A stretch of 64,000 bases of DNA from Methanobacteriota archaeon (GTDB taxonomy: Archaea > Thermoplasmatota > Poseidoniia > Poseidoniales > Thalassarchaeaceae): the NCBI GenBank assembly GCA_002718995.2, contig PBGL02000007.1:36622-100621 (forward strand). Reading direction: 5' to 3'. Both the position numbers and the translations under genes were made by a program. Position 1 is the stretch's first letter, and each line of letters opens with the position of its first letter. Shown one piece after another: positions 28,640 to 38,540 of the stretch. Below the pieces are notes generated by a model. That model did no database searches, was not told the DNA's origin, and saw only the letters and a program-made list of their open reading frames with translations.

Positions 28640-30076
28640 ATGGGCGAACTAAGGAAGTGTCAGGTTCTCGTTGTCGGTGCTGGTCCAGGAGGATACGTTG
28701 CTGGGATCAGATCGGGACAATTAGGTCTAGACACAATAGTTGTCGAGGGAGATAAGGCCGGGGGGACCTGTCTAATCAGGGGCTGTATCCCGAGCAAGGC
28801 GATGATTCACGCTGCAGAGCGTTTCGAGTCACTTAGCCAGCATGCATCGGAGGGAGGGCACATGGGAATTTCAGTTTCGGGAGAGGCTAGCCTAGACATG
28901 TCAGCCCTAGTTTCATGGAAAGATGGAATTGTTGAACGATTAAACAAGGGTGTCGAGGGGCTTTTGAAGGCAGCTGGTGTAGAGCTGGTCAAGGGTTGGG
29001 CGAATTTCACATCCTCCAATAGGTGTTTAGTGGATACTTCGGAGGGAACTATCGAAATCGAGGCGGAAAATGTCATACTGGCCACTGGGTCTAGTCATAT
29101 CGACTTACCATTTATGCCGTGTGATGAAGAATTTATTCTCTCATCAACTGGTGCCCTAGATCTTAAGAATCTACCAAAAAAGGTGGCAATTGTTGGAGGG
29201 GGGTACATTGGCCTAGAGCTGGGTTGTGCCCTCGCCAAGCTGGGTTCCGATGTAACTGTGGTCGAGGGCATGGACAGCATACTTGGCATATTCGACAAGG
29301 AATTGCGTAGGCCGCTAGAAATATGGCTGAAGAAACACGGAGTCGCCGTACACACCAACTCCCTCGCTAGAGGGGCAGAAGTGAAGGGGAAGGGTGCCTC
29401 GAAGAAGGTCGAGTTGAAATTCGAGAAGGAAGGGGAAGAGCACACTCTGAAAGTAGACAAGGTATTGGTTACTGTTGGAAGAAGTCCAAACACCAGAAAC
29501 TGGGGATTGGAAAAGACTGGAGTGAGGATGGATGCAACAGGGCGATTCATCAGGATAGACAGACAATGCAGAACTAATGTTCCAGGAGTATATGCAATAG
29601 GGGATGTCTCCGGAGAACCTATGTTGGCTCACAAAGCCAGTGCCCAAGGAGAAATGGTAGCAGAAATAATCTCAGGGCTTGATAGGGAATTTGACAAAAT
29701 ATCAATTCCAGCGATTGTTTTCACGGAGCCGGAAGTAGTTTCTGTCGGACTTCTACCAGATGAGGCAGAAGAAAGAGGGGAGTCTGTCATTATCGGTAAA
29801 TTCCCACTAGCAGCGAACGGCAGGGCTCTGACTTTGGAGGCGGAGAAGACTGGCGGCTTTGTAAGAGTGGTAGCCAGAGAATCCGATCATGTGATTTTGG
29901 GGATCCAAGCAGTTGGAAGTCATGTGGCAGAGCTCCATGGCGAATTCATATTGGCCCTAGAAATGGGTGCACTATTGGAGGACATTGCAGAAACGGTCCA
30001 TGCTCATCCGACGATGACAGAGGCGTTCCACGAGGGAGTCCTGAAGACTCTTGGGCATGCCATCCACTCAGCATGA
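28640..30076 (+). CDS. lpdA: Dihydrolipoamide dehydrogenase (E3)
   Basis: VVGAGPGGYVAGIRSGQLG, GGTCLIRGCIPSKAMIHAAE, VYAIGDVSGEPMLAHKASAQGEMVAE, HAHPTMTEAFHE. Confidence 0.96.
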   Translation: MGELRKCQVLVVGAGPGGYVAGIRSGQLGLDTIVVEGDKAGGTCLIRGCIPSKAMIHAAERFESLSQHASEGGHMGISVSGEASLDMSALVSWKDGIVERLNKGVEGLLKAAGVELVKGWANFTSSNRCLVDTSEGTIEIEAENVILATGSSHIDLPFMPCDEEFILSSTGALDLKNLPKKVAIVGGGYIGLELGCALAKLGSDVTVVEGMDSILGIFDKELRRPLEIWLKKHGVAVHTNSLARGAEVKGKGASKKVELKFEKEGEEHTLKVDKVLVTVGRSPNTRNWGLEKTGVRMDATGRFIRIDRQCRTNVPGVYAIGDVSGEPMLAHKASAQGEMVAEIISGLDREFDKISIPAIVFTEPEVVSVGLLPDEAEERGESVIIGKFPLAANGRALTLEAEKTGGFVRVVARESDHVILGIQAVGSHVAELHGEFILALEMGALLEDIAETVHAHPTMTEAFHEGVLKTLGHAIHSA

Positions 30077-30086
30077 GGTATGGGGA

Positions 30087-30761
30087 ATGAGGGCAATCAG
30101 AGTCCTCAGAGCCGGAATGGTCGAACACACCGTTGTGTCCAAGGCCATGAAGAATCTTCAGAAAGAGAGGATTGAAGGAAATATTCCGGACACTCTGATC
30201 ATTGTACAACACCCGGAGGTCGTCACGATTGGACCAAAGGCCAGGAGGGATGGCGTAGAGATTGACGGATACCCCACTACGGATACAGACAGGGGAGGAG
30301 GCATTACTTGGCATGGACCTGGGCAGTTGGTAGTTTATCCCATCATCAAATGGGGGGTTGAAGATCAAAGCGTCAGGAAGATAATCGGCATACTGGAAGA
30401 TTGGGCCATCGCTGCCATGAAAAAATGTGGAGTGGAGTCTTACAAAGATCCGTCCATGCAGGGAGCTTGGGTAGATGGATACAAGATCTGTTCGATAGGA
30501 CTCTCATTTTTGCACTGGGTGAGCCGTCATGGAATGTCGATAAATGTCGACACCCCTGGTTCCAGAGTTGAGGATCTGGAGGGCTGCGGGATGGTCAGAG
30601 GAACTCACACCAGTTTGCACCAGCTTGGATACTCGCAAGATGGATTTGGGAATCCTCTGGATGTTCATCGTTTCGAGGAGGCATTACTCGAAACCTGCGA
30701 AGAAATTCTGAAGAGGACTCCGATGAGTCCTGAAAATTGGACTCCGGAAGTTTTGGTATGA
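30087..30761 (+). CDS. lipB: Octanoyltransferase (lipoate-protein ligase B)
   Basis: DTLIIVQHPEVVTIGPKARRDG, RGGGITWHGPGQLVVYPII, SIGLSFLHWVSRHGMSINV. Confidence 0.93.
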   Translation: MRAIRVLRAGMVEHTVVSKAMKNLQKERIEGNIPDTLIIVQHPEVVTIGPKARRDGVEIDGYPTTDTDRGGGITWHGPGQLVVYPIIKWGVEDQSVRKIIGILEDWAIAAMKKCGVESYKDPSMQGAWVDGYKICSIGLSFLHWVSRHGMSINVDTPGSRVEDLEGCGMVRGTHTSLHQLGYSQDGFGNPLDVHRFEEALLETCEEILKRTPMSPENWTPEVLV

Positions 30762-31951
30762 TTCCAAGGAAGGGAGAACTGTCTGAGCACTGGGGTCTTG
30801 ATGATGGGACCGTGTTTCTGAACCATGGTTCGTTCGGAGCTACGCCAGTAGCAGTATTAGAGGAACAGGACAGGATTAGGAAACTAATGGAGGGGGACCC
30901 TGTACTTTTCGTCGAGAGGGGGAGTCGTGAAATGTGGTGGGACTCTATTGTCGCCATTTCCGAATTCTTGAATGCAGATCCCGATGGAATGGCCTTTGTG
31001 ACCAATGCCACTACAGGGGTAAATACAATCCTAAGGTCGCTTGATCTAAAAAAGGGAGATGAGATAATTGTTCCAAATCACGCATACCAGGCATGTTGGA
31101 ACGCTATCGACTTCGTTACCTCAAGGTCCGGAGCCGAAGCAGTGGTGGTTGATATCCCATTCAGAGTTAGAGACGAAGAGGAGGTTATTGGCCCACTACT
31201 TGATGCGATAACCGAAAAAACAGTTCTTGCAATGATAGACACGGTAACCAGTCCAACGGGCCTCAGGATGCCATTCGAGAGGCTGGTCAAGGAGATCCAA
31301 GGGAGGGGTGTTGATGTCCTACTGGATGCGGCACACGGTCCGGGAATTGTCAATATTGACATCTCTGAACTACAGCCCGCTTACATCACAGGGAATTGTC
31401 ACAAATGGATTTGCACGCCAAAGGGTTCAGCATTCCTACATATCAGGGAAGACAGGAAGCATCTGATTAAACCCCTGAATATTGGCCACGGATATTCTAG
31501 CGACGGTAGCCCCCAGGAGAAGTTCAGATTCGAATTCGATTGGCCGGGAACCCAAGACCCGACTCCCTGGCTTTGTATACCATTTGCACTGAGATATATG
31601 GAGAATTTAGTTGAGGGGGGATGGCCGGCCATAATGGAGAAAAATAGGTCACTAGCGATTAAGGCGCGGGAAATTATCTGTGAAGCACTGGGGACGACCC
31701 CTCCCACTCCCAAATCCATGATTTCTTCACTGGCTGCTGTAGAGTTCCCATGGGAGGGAGAAATTATCACCCCTGGGATTGAGGGTGACCCCATTCACAA
31801 TTTACTATATGATGATTACAAGATTCAGGTTCCGGTGATGGCATGGACGCACCATGGTGCGAAATACATCAGAATTTCCGCTCAACTTTACAATCATGAA
31901 GACGAGTATGTATACCTCGGAAAGGCCCTCAAAGAAATCTTAGGTGATTAG
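30758..31951 (+). CDS. PLP-dependent aminotransferase class V (isopenicillin-N epimerase-like)
   Basis: TVFLNHGSFGATPVAVLEEQDRIRKLME, FVTNATTGVNTILRSL, DAAHGPG, ITGNCHKWICTPKGSAFLHI; ATGA overlap with lipB. Confidence 0.88.
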   Translation: MIPRKGELSEHWGLDDGTVFLNHGSFGATPVAVLEEQDRIRKLMEGDPVLFVERGSREMWWDSIVAISEFLNADPDGMAFVTNATTGVNTILRSLDLKKGDEIIVPNHAYQACWNAIDFVTSRSGAEAVVVDIPFRVRDEEEVIGPLLDAITEKTVLAMIDTVTSPTGLRMPFERLVKEIQGRGVDVLLDAAHGPGIVNIDISELQPAYITGNCHKWICTPKGSAFLHIREDRKHLIKPLNIGHGYSSDGSPQEKFRFEFDWPGTQDPTPWLCIPFALRYMENLVEGGWPAIMEKNRSLAIKAREIICEALGTTPPTPKSMISSLAAVEFPWEGEIITPGIEGDPIHNLLYDDYKIQVPVMAWTHHGAKYIRISAQLYNHEDEYVYLGKALKEILGD

Positions 31952-31988
31952 GCAACCATTCAAGTCTATTGAATGTAGCCCGCAGTAC

Positions 31989-32567
31989 ATGCCGAAGGCA
32001 GTGGTGGCCATTACAGGAGCATCTGGGGCAAGGTATGGCGTAAGACTAGTGGAGCAGCTGAGCAACTCCGGATGGGATGTTGATCTGATAGTTACTGGAG
32101 CGGGCGCAATCAATCTCGATTTAGAATGCGGAATGGAGCCGGGGGAGCTGTCGGAAATGAGCGGGGTTACCCTGCACCACAACGGTAACCTGGCCGCTAG
32201 GCCGGCTTCTGGTTCGGCCAAGTATGATGCTTGCGTTGTGTGCCCGGCCAGTGGGACCACAATAGGCAAGATAGCCTCAGGAATTTCAGATAACTTAGCC
32301 ACCAGGAGTGCTCTTGTCGCAATAAAGGAGCGTAGGAAGCTGATTCTGGTCCCTCGTGAGACGCCAATGTCCACCCCTCATCTCGAGGCGATGGCGAAGA
32401 TGTCTTCATGGGGAGTAGTCATACTCCCTGCGAATCCGGGATTCTATCACGCGCCGACCACAATCGAAGAGTTGGTCGACTTCGTTGTCGCCAGAATACT
32501 AGACCAACTAGATGTGGACCATGATTTGGGTAAAAGGTGGACTGGTGAGGAAGTTTCACTTGATTAA
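31989..32567 (+). CDS. ubiX: UbiX-family flavin prenyltransferase
   Basis: VVAITGASGARYGVRLVEQL, CVVCPASGTTIGKIASGISDNLATRSALVAIKERRKLILVPRETPMSTPHLEAMAKMSSWGVVILPANPGFYHAP. Confidence 0.92.
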   Translation: MPKAVVAITGASGARYGVRLVEQLSNSGWDVDLIVTGAGAINLDLECGMEPGELSEMSGVTLHHNGNLAARPASGSAKYDACVVCPASGTTIGKIASGISDNLATRSALVAIKERRKLILVPRETPMSTPHLEAMAKMSSWGVVILPANPGFYHAPTTIEELVDFVVARILDQLDVDHDLGKRWTGEEVSLD

Positions 32568-32630
32568 CTACGGACTTGGGAGAACGTTTTCCAAATGGGT
32601 TCAATAGTCAAGAGTGCTCGTTAATTCTCG

Positions 32631-34397
32631 ATGGATGAAGTTTCTGATTGGTCGGGGCTTAACGTTTCAGAGCTCAAAGAGGCCCTGAAGTCCAGGGGAC
32701 TGGCTGTTTCTGGTAGTAAATCGGAACTAGTGAAGAGGCTGATTGGGGCAGAGGTTGTAGAAGCGGAAGTTGCAGAAGGGGAAGGAACTCCTCAGGGATT
32801 TGGCAAATTAGTGGGCTTCTTCTCATTCAAGCAAACTGAAATCATACGCGATAGAATAAGTGTATTTCGGGACAAGCCCATCCAGGCCCTTGCAGTTGTG
32901 GCGGTATTGATGATCGGAGGTGCCGGAGGTGCTCTGCTCTATGGTAGCGATATTATTGAGTGGATTCAAGGCGAGCCGGAGTACAAGCTAATTGACTTCG
33001 AACAAGATCAAGTCAGGGACTACGCCCAGTCCCTTGTTGACCTTGGCCACCCTATCTGGGGAGGAAGGATGTCAGGAACTTTAGAAGAGTTGAATGCTGC
33101 AGAGTCAATAAAAAATAACTTTACGGCAGCCGGAATCCCTACGACAATGGATGACTTCGATGTTCCCATGTTCGTTATCGGTGACGAACCCACATTATCG
33201 ATTTGCGTCCCTGGTAGCATAGGGGGCCTGATAGGGGGTCCGACGCCCTGTTCTGCTGCAGATGTGAATAGAGATATTACTTATTTTACCCATAGAGAGG
33301 AGTTCGTAATTCAGGGTTACAGCGGCTCTGCATCAGTGAGTCACGTCGAGAATATGGAGATAATCGACTTAGGCAATGGAAGTTCGGATGCGGACTGGAG
33401 TTCTGCGGCTAGCAACATAGGCATGATTTGGCTAGAAGAAGGTACCGAGGGAAATACGGCTCTACTTCTTCGTGCCATAGAAAATGACGTATACAGCATG
33501 ATCACCGTAAATGCGAAACAGAACTGCAACGATTTAGTCAGTAACGACTGTGTGCCTTACTTTAAGTCGATAGATAAGAGCCAATTCGACTTCATCCCAG
33601 ATAGTTTCGGCTTCATAATGGTCTCGAAGAGCGTTGGAGAGACCATTGTTGACATGGTGATAAATGGGGATGGAAGGCTGGGCATGGTGACCGATGTTGA
33701 TAATCAGGGAGATGCGACTATCCATGTACCCTGCGGAGTAATCCAGGGAAAGTCGGATTCAGTCATAATAATGGGTGCTCACCATGATACCGTATACAAT
33801 GGCCCTGGTGCAGTGGACGATACTTCAGGGGTTGCGACGCTACAGGAAGTTGCCCGGCAGTTCGGAATACTTGAATCGCAACTTGGAGAGCCCGCCCATA
33901 CACTATATTTCTGCACATGGGGAGGTGAAGAGGAGGGGCTATGGGGGTCCAAGGAATGGGTTGACAAATACAGAACAATGCTTGGAGAAAACCTTCGACT
34001 GTACATAAATTTGGACATGAATCACGTTGATCTTGAAAGGAATACGGGGTTGACGATGTATGGCAATAGCAAGTCGGACGTTGAAACGCTAAGAGGGATT
34101 TCAAGAGCCTTCACTGAATCCTTCCCCGAACTGTCATCCAAATATAGCATCAACATAAGAGACATTGATTCGACTGGAATGCCATATAATTCGGACCATG
34201 CACCCTTCGTTTACGATATCGACAATGTTCCAGAAGATGGCATGGAATATGGAAACGCAGTTGTCTGTTATGGCTCTGGTTCTATCGAATACCACACATA
34301 CCTAGATTCAATGGACAGGTTCAACGAGGAGAGTCTGGTTGTTTCCGGAGTGATATTTGGCTCACTGATCAGGTACCTCTCCTACGGCGAGTCATAG
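32631..34397 (+). CDS. SAP domain-TM-M28 family metallopeptidase fusion
   Basis: N-term DWSGLNVSELKEALKSRGLAVSGSKSELVKRLIGAE (SAP); TM ALAVVAVLMIGGAGGALLYG; M28 motifs VIIMGAHHDTVYNGPGAVDDTSGVATLQEVAR, FCTWGGEEEGLWGSKEWV, SDHAPF. Confidence 0.88.
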   Translation: MDEVSDWSGLNVSELKEALKSRGLAVSGSKSELVKRLIGAEVVEAEVAEGEGTPQGFGKLVGFFSFKQTEIIRDRISVFRDKPIQALAVVAVLMIGGAGGALLYGSDIIEWIQGEPEYKLIDFEQDQVRDYAQSLVDLGHPIWGGRMSGTLEELNAAESIKNNFTAAGIPTTMDDFDVPMFVIGDEPTLSICVPGSIGGLIGGPTPCSAADVNRDITYFTHREEFVIQGYSGSASVSHVENMEIIDLGNGSSDADWSSAASNIGMIWLEEGTEGNTALLLRAIENDVYSMITVNAKQNCNDLVSNDCVPYFKSIDKSQFDFIPDSFGFIMVSKSVGETIVDMVINGDGRLGMVTDVDNQGDATIHVPCGVIQGKSDSVIIMGAHHDTVYNGPGAVDDTSGVATLQEVARQFGILESQLGEPAHTLYFCTWGGEEEGLWGSKEWVDKYRTMLGENLRLYINLDMNHVDLERNTGLTMYGNSKSDVETLRGISRAFTESFPELSSKYSINIRDIDSTGMPYNSDHAPFVYDIDNVPEDGMEYGNAVVCYGSGSIEYHTYLDSMDRFNEESLVVSGVIFGSLIRYLSYGES

Positions 34398-34398
34398 G

Positions 34399-36141
34399 TC
34401 ACATTCTCTCGGGACAGTCTATTCCCAGAAGCCCCAGTCCTAATGACAATGCCCTAGCAGTCAAATCACACATTGCTAGTCTACTTGATCTCACTTCTTT
34501 GTCCTCATCGAGGACGTGGCATACCTCATAGAATGATGCGAAAGAGGATGCGATTGAGTGTAGGTGGATACAAAGTCTGTGTGGATAAAGGCCTGCTGTG
34601 GAATAATCTACGGCCTCTGGAAAGGTCACTAGCGTTTTCGCCAAAGCTCGCTCCTCCGGTGTGGCCAAGTGTATTCTTGTGTCATGTGTCGATTCTCTTT
34701 CGATTCCCGAACGCGAGAAGATACTGCATATCCTTGCATGTGCATACTGGAGATATGGGGCAGTATTGCCCTCGAATGAGAGCATCCTGTCCCAGTCGAA
34801 AACATAGTCCTTGGTCCTGTCCGATGACAAGTCGGAATATTTCACTGCTCCAATGCCGATCATTCTAGCTACATTCTCCCTCTCCTTACCACTGAGATCA
34901 GGATTCTTCTCGGAAATGGATGATTCAGCCCTAGTCACCGCTTCCCTAAGAAGGTCAACCAGCTTCACATTCTGGCCCTTCCTACTCTTCAGCATCTGCC
35001 CACTGGAATCTAGAACTGAACCAAAATTCACATGCACGGCACGATGTTCCTCGTTCATGAATCCAGATCTTTTTGCGACCTCGAAAACCATCTCGAAATG
35101 TTGCTTCTGAGGAGTACCTACAACATACAAGAGATCGTCACAGCCCAGTCTCTCGACCCTGTCAATGATGCAAGCTAGGTCTGATGTTGAATAATTGAAG
35201 CCGCCATCCGCCTTTCTAATCATCACAGGGAAAGGTTCGCCATCTCGATTTATCCAATTCCCTCCGAGGTATACTACGTCTGCCCCATCACTATTCTCGA
35301 GAATCCCTATCTCCGATAGCCTATCGACCACGTTAGCCAATAAATGCCTATATGCTGACTCCCCCATGAGATCTTCATCGGTCAGAAGAACCCCTAGCAT
35401 AGAATATACCTCATTGAAGTAATTAGTTGAGACGTCTACGAGAATTTTCCATAGCCTGAGAGTCTCTTCCTCCTCACTTTGTAATTTGACGACTCTAGCC
35501 CTAGCCCTCTCTGCAAAATCTGAGCTCTCATCGAACTTCGTCCTTGCCTGTTTGTAGAACAGATCGAAGTCCGAAATTCCCTTTTCACGAGCCACCTTAT
35601 CTTCTCCAATGTCCAAAAGGTGCTCAATTAGCATCCCGAAGGGAGTGCCCCAGTCGCCTACATGATTCTCCCTGTGAACAGTATGCCCCTTGAATTCCAA
35701 CATCCTTACTATTGCATCACCTATCACTGTTGATCTAAGGTGCCCAACATGCATCTCTTTGGCGACATTGGGTGCAGAATAATCAACAGCTATAATCCTT
35801 GGATTGTCCATCGAGACTCCCAATCTAGAGTCAGTGACTAGGCCCTCAACCCTTGAAGAAAGCCATGACTCAGTAGCTGAAAGATTGACGAAGCCATTTA
35901 GTGAAGAGGCAATAGCGATGCCCTCAAGACTATCTGAAATCGCCAAGGAAATCTCACTGGCGATATCAAGTGGACTCTTTCCCAAAGAAGAGGACAGAGA
36001 ATGGCAGGGCATAGCGACATCAGACAGGGAGCCACTCACCGTAGATGGACCTACAAGTCCCTCCCAGGTTCCCTCCTCAAGACCCAAAGAGCGGAGCTTC
36101 GGGGCCATGAGAGGGAGTATCTCGCTGATTAATTCCCTCAT
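34399..36141 (-). CDS. argS: Arginyl-tRNA synthetase
   Basis: VDYSAPNVAKEMHVGHLRSTVIGDAIVRMLEFKGHTVHRENHVGDWGTPFGMLIEHL; LKSRKGQNVKLVDLL. Confidence 0.96.
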   Translation of the reverse strand: MRELISEILPLMAPKLRSLGLEEGTWEGLVGPSTVSGSLSDVAMPCHSLSSSLGKSPLDIASEISLAISDSLEGIAIASSLNGFVNLSATESWLSSRVEGLVTDSRLGVSMDNPRIIAVDYSAPNVAKEMHVGHLRSTVIGDAIVRMLEFKGHTVHRENHVGDWGTPFGMLIEHLLDIGEDKVAREKGISDFDLFYKQARTKFDESSDFAERARARVVKLQSEEEETLRLWKILVDVSTNYFNEVYSMLGVLLTDEDLMGESAYRHLLANVVDRLSEIGILENSDGADVVYLGGNWINRDGEPFPVMIRKADGGFNYSTSDLACIIDRVERLGCDDLLYVVGTPQKQHFEMVFEVAKRSGFMNEEHRAVHVNFGSVLDSSGQMLKSRKGQNVKLVDLLREAVTRAESSISEKNPDLSGKERENVARMIGIGAVKYSDLSSDRTKDYVFDWDRMLSFEGNTAPYLQYAHARICSIFSRSGIERESTHDTRIHLATPEERALAKTLVTFPEAVDYSTAGLYPHRLCIHLHSIASSFASFYEVCHVLDEDKEVRSSRLAMCDLTARALSLGLGLLGIDCPERM

Positions 36142-36150
36142 TTTTCCACC

Positions 36151-37398
36151 TCAGGATAATGGATACCTCAACAGTGCTGCAATGCCACCAAAAGCTTCGT
36201 ACAGAGTAGCCCCCTCCTCAGTATCCATGGAAACCAGAGTCACAGATGCGGACGTACGGCCCGCTATGATAGTGAGTTCGTCTATCAAATCCATTGACTT
36301 TTGCTGATTCTCTTTGATGTCATCTGAAGAACACGATTTGCAGACTGGTAATTCGGAACGTCTCTTCTGGGTCGCTTCCCACTCTTCGCCACAACTCTTG
36401 CAAATCCATGATACCCTCCTATCGGTTATATTCTCAGAGAGGAGTAGTCTGTCGACCGCGCCTTGTTCCAAGGCGGCCCTAATCATCACCTCACCATATG
36501 TCGCCTTGGGATGGGCCTGCATGACCTCCCTTAGGAAAGAGTCGACTATTTTCCTCTCGACATCTAATTCGATCTGATCCATTAGTCCGCCTGCACGCTG
36601 GATAAGCTCTCTGAGGCCACTCTCATTGGAATACCCTACATCGAAGAATGGTTCTCTGATGAGCTTCTTTATCTCGTGATGGAAATAGTCATTTTTTACG
36701 ACGTAATCCTTAGTTGCACCGGGCCCTCCAATGATTATCCCTTGAAGGTCTTCAATCATAGGTAGCCAGTAAGAGCAGGCCCTCTCCGCTGATTTCTTGA
36801 AGAATTTGTCAGCTGCTTCCTCGATCAACCTCTCGAATCTCTGGGCAGACTGTCCGCCCCTCCCATGCTTAGATGGAACCAAGGAAGTTACATGCTCTTG
36901 ACAGTGTAACCTCTTTCCGCTTGCCAGCCCATATGCTGACTCAGAACGGTCAATTACAAAGAGGCCATAAGCGGTCCTATCGATGAGCATTTCTTCGAGT
37001 TGGCTCAACTCGAATGTCGAACCGCATCTGTATCTGTAGGAGCCGAATGGTTCCGGAGGGTCATCCACTACCACGCTTACGAGCCTCGTCTTGTTATTCC
37101 CTACAATGACATACCCGACAAAGAGTGCCAATCCCCTCTCCCCGGGAGTCTTGTACCTATTCAGAGAAGCTATTGCAGATTCAATGGCATCTGAAACGTG
37201 CTTCCTAGTTGACTTAGATTTGATATTGGCGGCCTGTCCTGCCTCATTGGACAATTGATGACGAACGTCGTGAATCATTTTGTCAGGAGGAATAACCAAT
37301 GAAACGAGTTCCGTGCCCATGCCCTTCATTGATGACAGTTCCCCTACTGCTTTCTTCAGCCGGAGTCTGCGCTGCTGAAGCTCGAGCTCGTCAGACAT
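36151..37398 (-). CDS. prf1: Peptide chain release factor aRF1
   Basis: GMGTELVSLVIPPDKMIHDVRHQLSNEAGQAANIKSKSTRKHVSDAIESAI, GRGGQSAQRFERLIEEAADKFFKK (GGQ), GGPGATKDYVVKNDYFHHEIKKLI, C-terminal Cys cluster. Confidence 0.96.
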   Translation of the reverse strand: MSDELELQQRRLRLKKAVGELSSMKGMGTELVSLVIPPDKMIHDVRHQLSNEAGQAANIKSKSTRKHVSDAIESAIASLNRYKTPGERGLALFVGYVIVGNNKTRLVSVVVDDPPEPFGSYRYRCGSTFELSQLEEMLIDRTAYGLFVIDRSESAYGLASGKRLHCQEHVTSLVPSKHGRGGQSAQRFERLIEEAADKFFKKSAERACSYWLPMIEDLQGIIIGGPGATKDYVVKNDYFHHEIKKLIREPFFDVGYSNESGLRELIQRAGGLMDQIELDVERKIVDSFLREVMQAHPKATYGEVMIRAALEQGAVDRLLLSENITDRRVSWICKSCGEEWEATQKRRSELPVCKSCSSDDIKENQQKSMDLIDELTIIAGRTSASVTLVSMDTEEGATLYEAFGGIAALLRYPLS

Positions 37399-37495
37399 AC
37401 CTACCCTCCTGCGGAAGGCCGGAGGGGCAGCATTTCAACCCTTAGACGATGGTTGGGCATAGGCATTGAAAGGGGGCGTCCCGGCCCATTGGTCG

Positions 37496-38200
37496 ATGGC
37501 GACGGTTATCGCAGCTATCGGAGGCAGCCTCCTCAGGCCAGAAATAGAGGAGCGTCATGCTTGGCTTGAAGGGCTCGTGTCGGTGATCAGAGATAGAGTT
37601 TCAATGGATGACAGGATTGGTATCGTAGTTGGAGGAGGGGCGCCTGCAAGGGAGGGTATTGAGCTGGCTAGGCCTCTAATCGATAATGAGGGGCACCTGG
37701 ATAAGATTGGCATTGCTGCCACTAGGCTAAATGCAACGATAGTTAGGGAGGCGCTTTCGGATGCCGGCGTTTCTGTTTCAGGAACCATTCCAATAAGAGT
37801 GGATGAAGCAGTCTTACTTCTCGAGGAACGGCCCGTCGTAGTCATGGGAGGGACGACTCCTGGTCACACTACAGACGCAGTGGCGATACGTTTTGCCATT
37901 GCATCTGGTGCCGACAGGTGCATAATAGCAACAAATGTCCCCAAAGTCTACGAGGAGGACCCTAGGGAAAATCCTGAAGCTGAATCTCATGATTTTCTTA
38001 CGCATGATCGGCTTCAGGAAATTGTCGGACCTGCCGAACATTCGAGGGCTGGTGCTTCCCAGATCGTTGATCCAGTCGGCGTTTCTGAGGCCAATATGTC
38101 AAAAATGACCCTAAATATCCTTGATGGGAGAGATGTGGGCCTAATTCGTTCTGCCATAGTCGGTGACGAGTTTGTAGGGACGGTAGTCAGAGGGGCGTGA
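37496..38200 (+). CDS. pyrH: UMP kinase (archaeal type)
   Basis: AAIGGSLLRP, VVGGGAPAREGIELAR, VVMGGTTPGHTTDAVAIRFAIASGADRCIIATNVPKVYEEDPRENPEA. Confidence 0.88.
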   Translation: MATVIAAIGGSLLRPEIEERHAWLEGLVSVIRDRVSMDDRIGIVVGGGAPAREGIELARPLIDNEGHLDKIGIAATRLNATIVREALSDAGVSVSGTIPIRVDEAVLLLEERPVVVMGGTTPGHTTDAVAIRFAIASGADRCIIATNVPKVYEEDPRENPEAESHDFLTHDRLQEIVGPAEHSRAGASQIVDPVGVSEANMSKMTLNILDGRDVGLIRSAIVGDEFVGTVVRGA

Positions 38201-38204
38201 TTCC

Positions 38205-38522
38205 TTGAGTAGGACTGACAGGATAGCCAAGGCTGCAAGGAGGACGGCCCAGGAAGCTAGAGATGCTGCTTCCAAACGCAAGAAAGAGGAGAAAAGGAAG
38301 CGTTCCAATAGCTCGATGGGAATAGAGTCACATCGGCATTGCGTGGTCTGTTGGACGCCAATTGCACTGGATAGTGATCCGGCAGTTTGCTCAGAGGCTA
38401 CTTGTATTCAGAAGAATGAGAAGAGAGAGGCATCTAGGAAGAGGCTGACGATTATGATGTACTTGTTCCCAGGCATTGCAATACTCCTACTTTTGTTGCA
38501 GATGGCTGGAGGGGCTGTTTGA
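38205..38522 (+). CDS. Small zinc-ribbon plus TM protein (DUF2116-like)
   Basis: HRHCVVCWTPIALDSDPAVCSEATCIQKNEKREASRKR followed by a C-terminal TM; TTG start near the pyrH stop. Confidence 0.7.
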   Translation: MSRTDRIAKAARRTAQEARDAASKRKKEEKRKRSNSSMGIESHRHCVVCWTPIALDSDPAVCSEATCIQKNEKREASRKRLTIMMYLFPGIAILLLLLQMAGGAV

Positions 38523-38540
38523 GGAGAGAAATGTGGTAAT

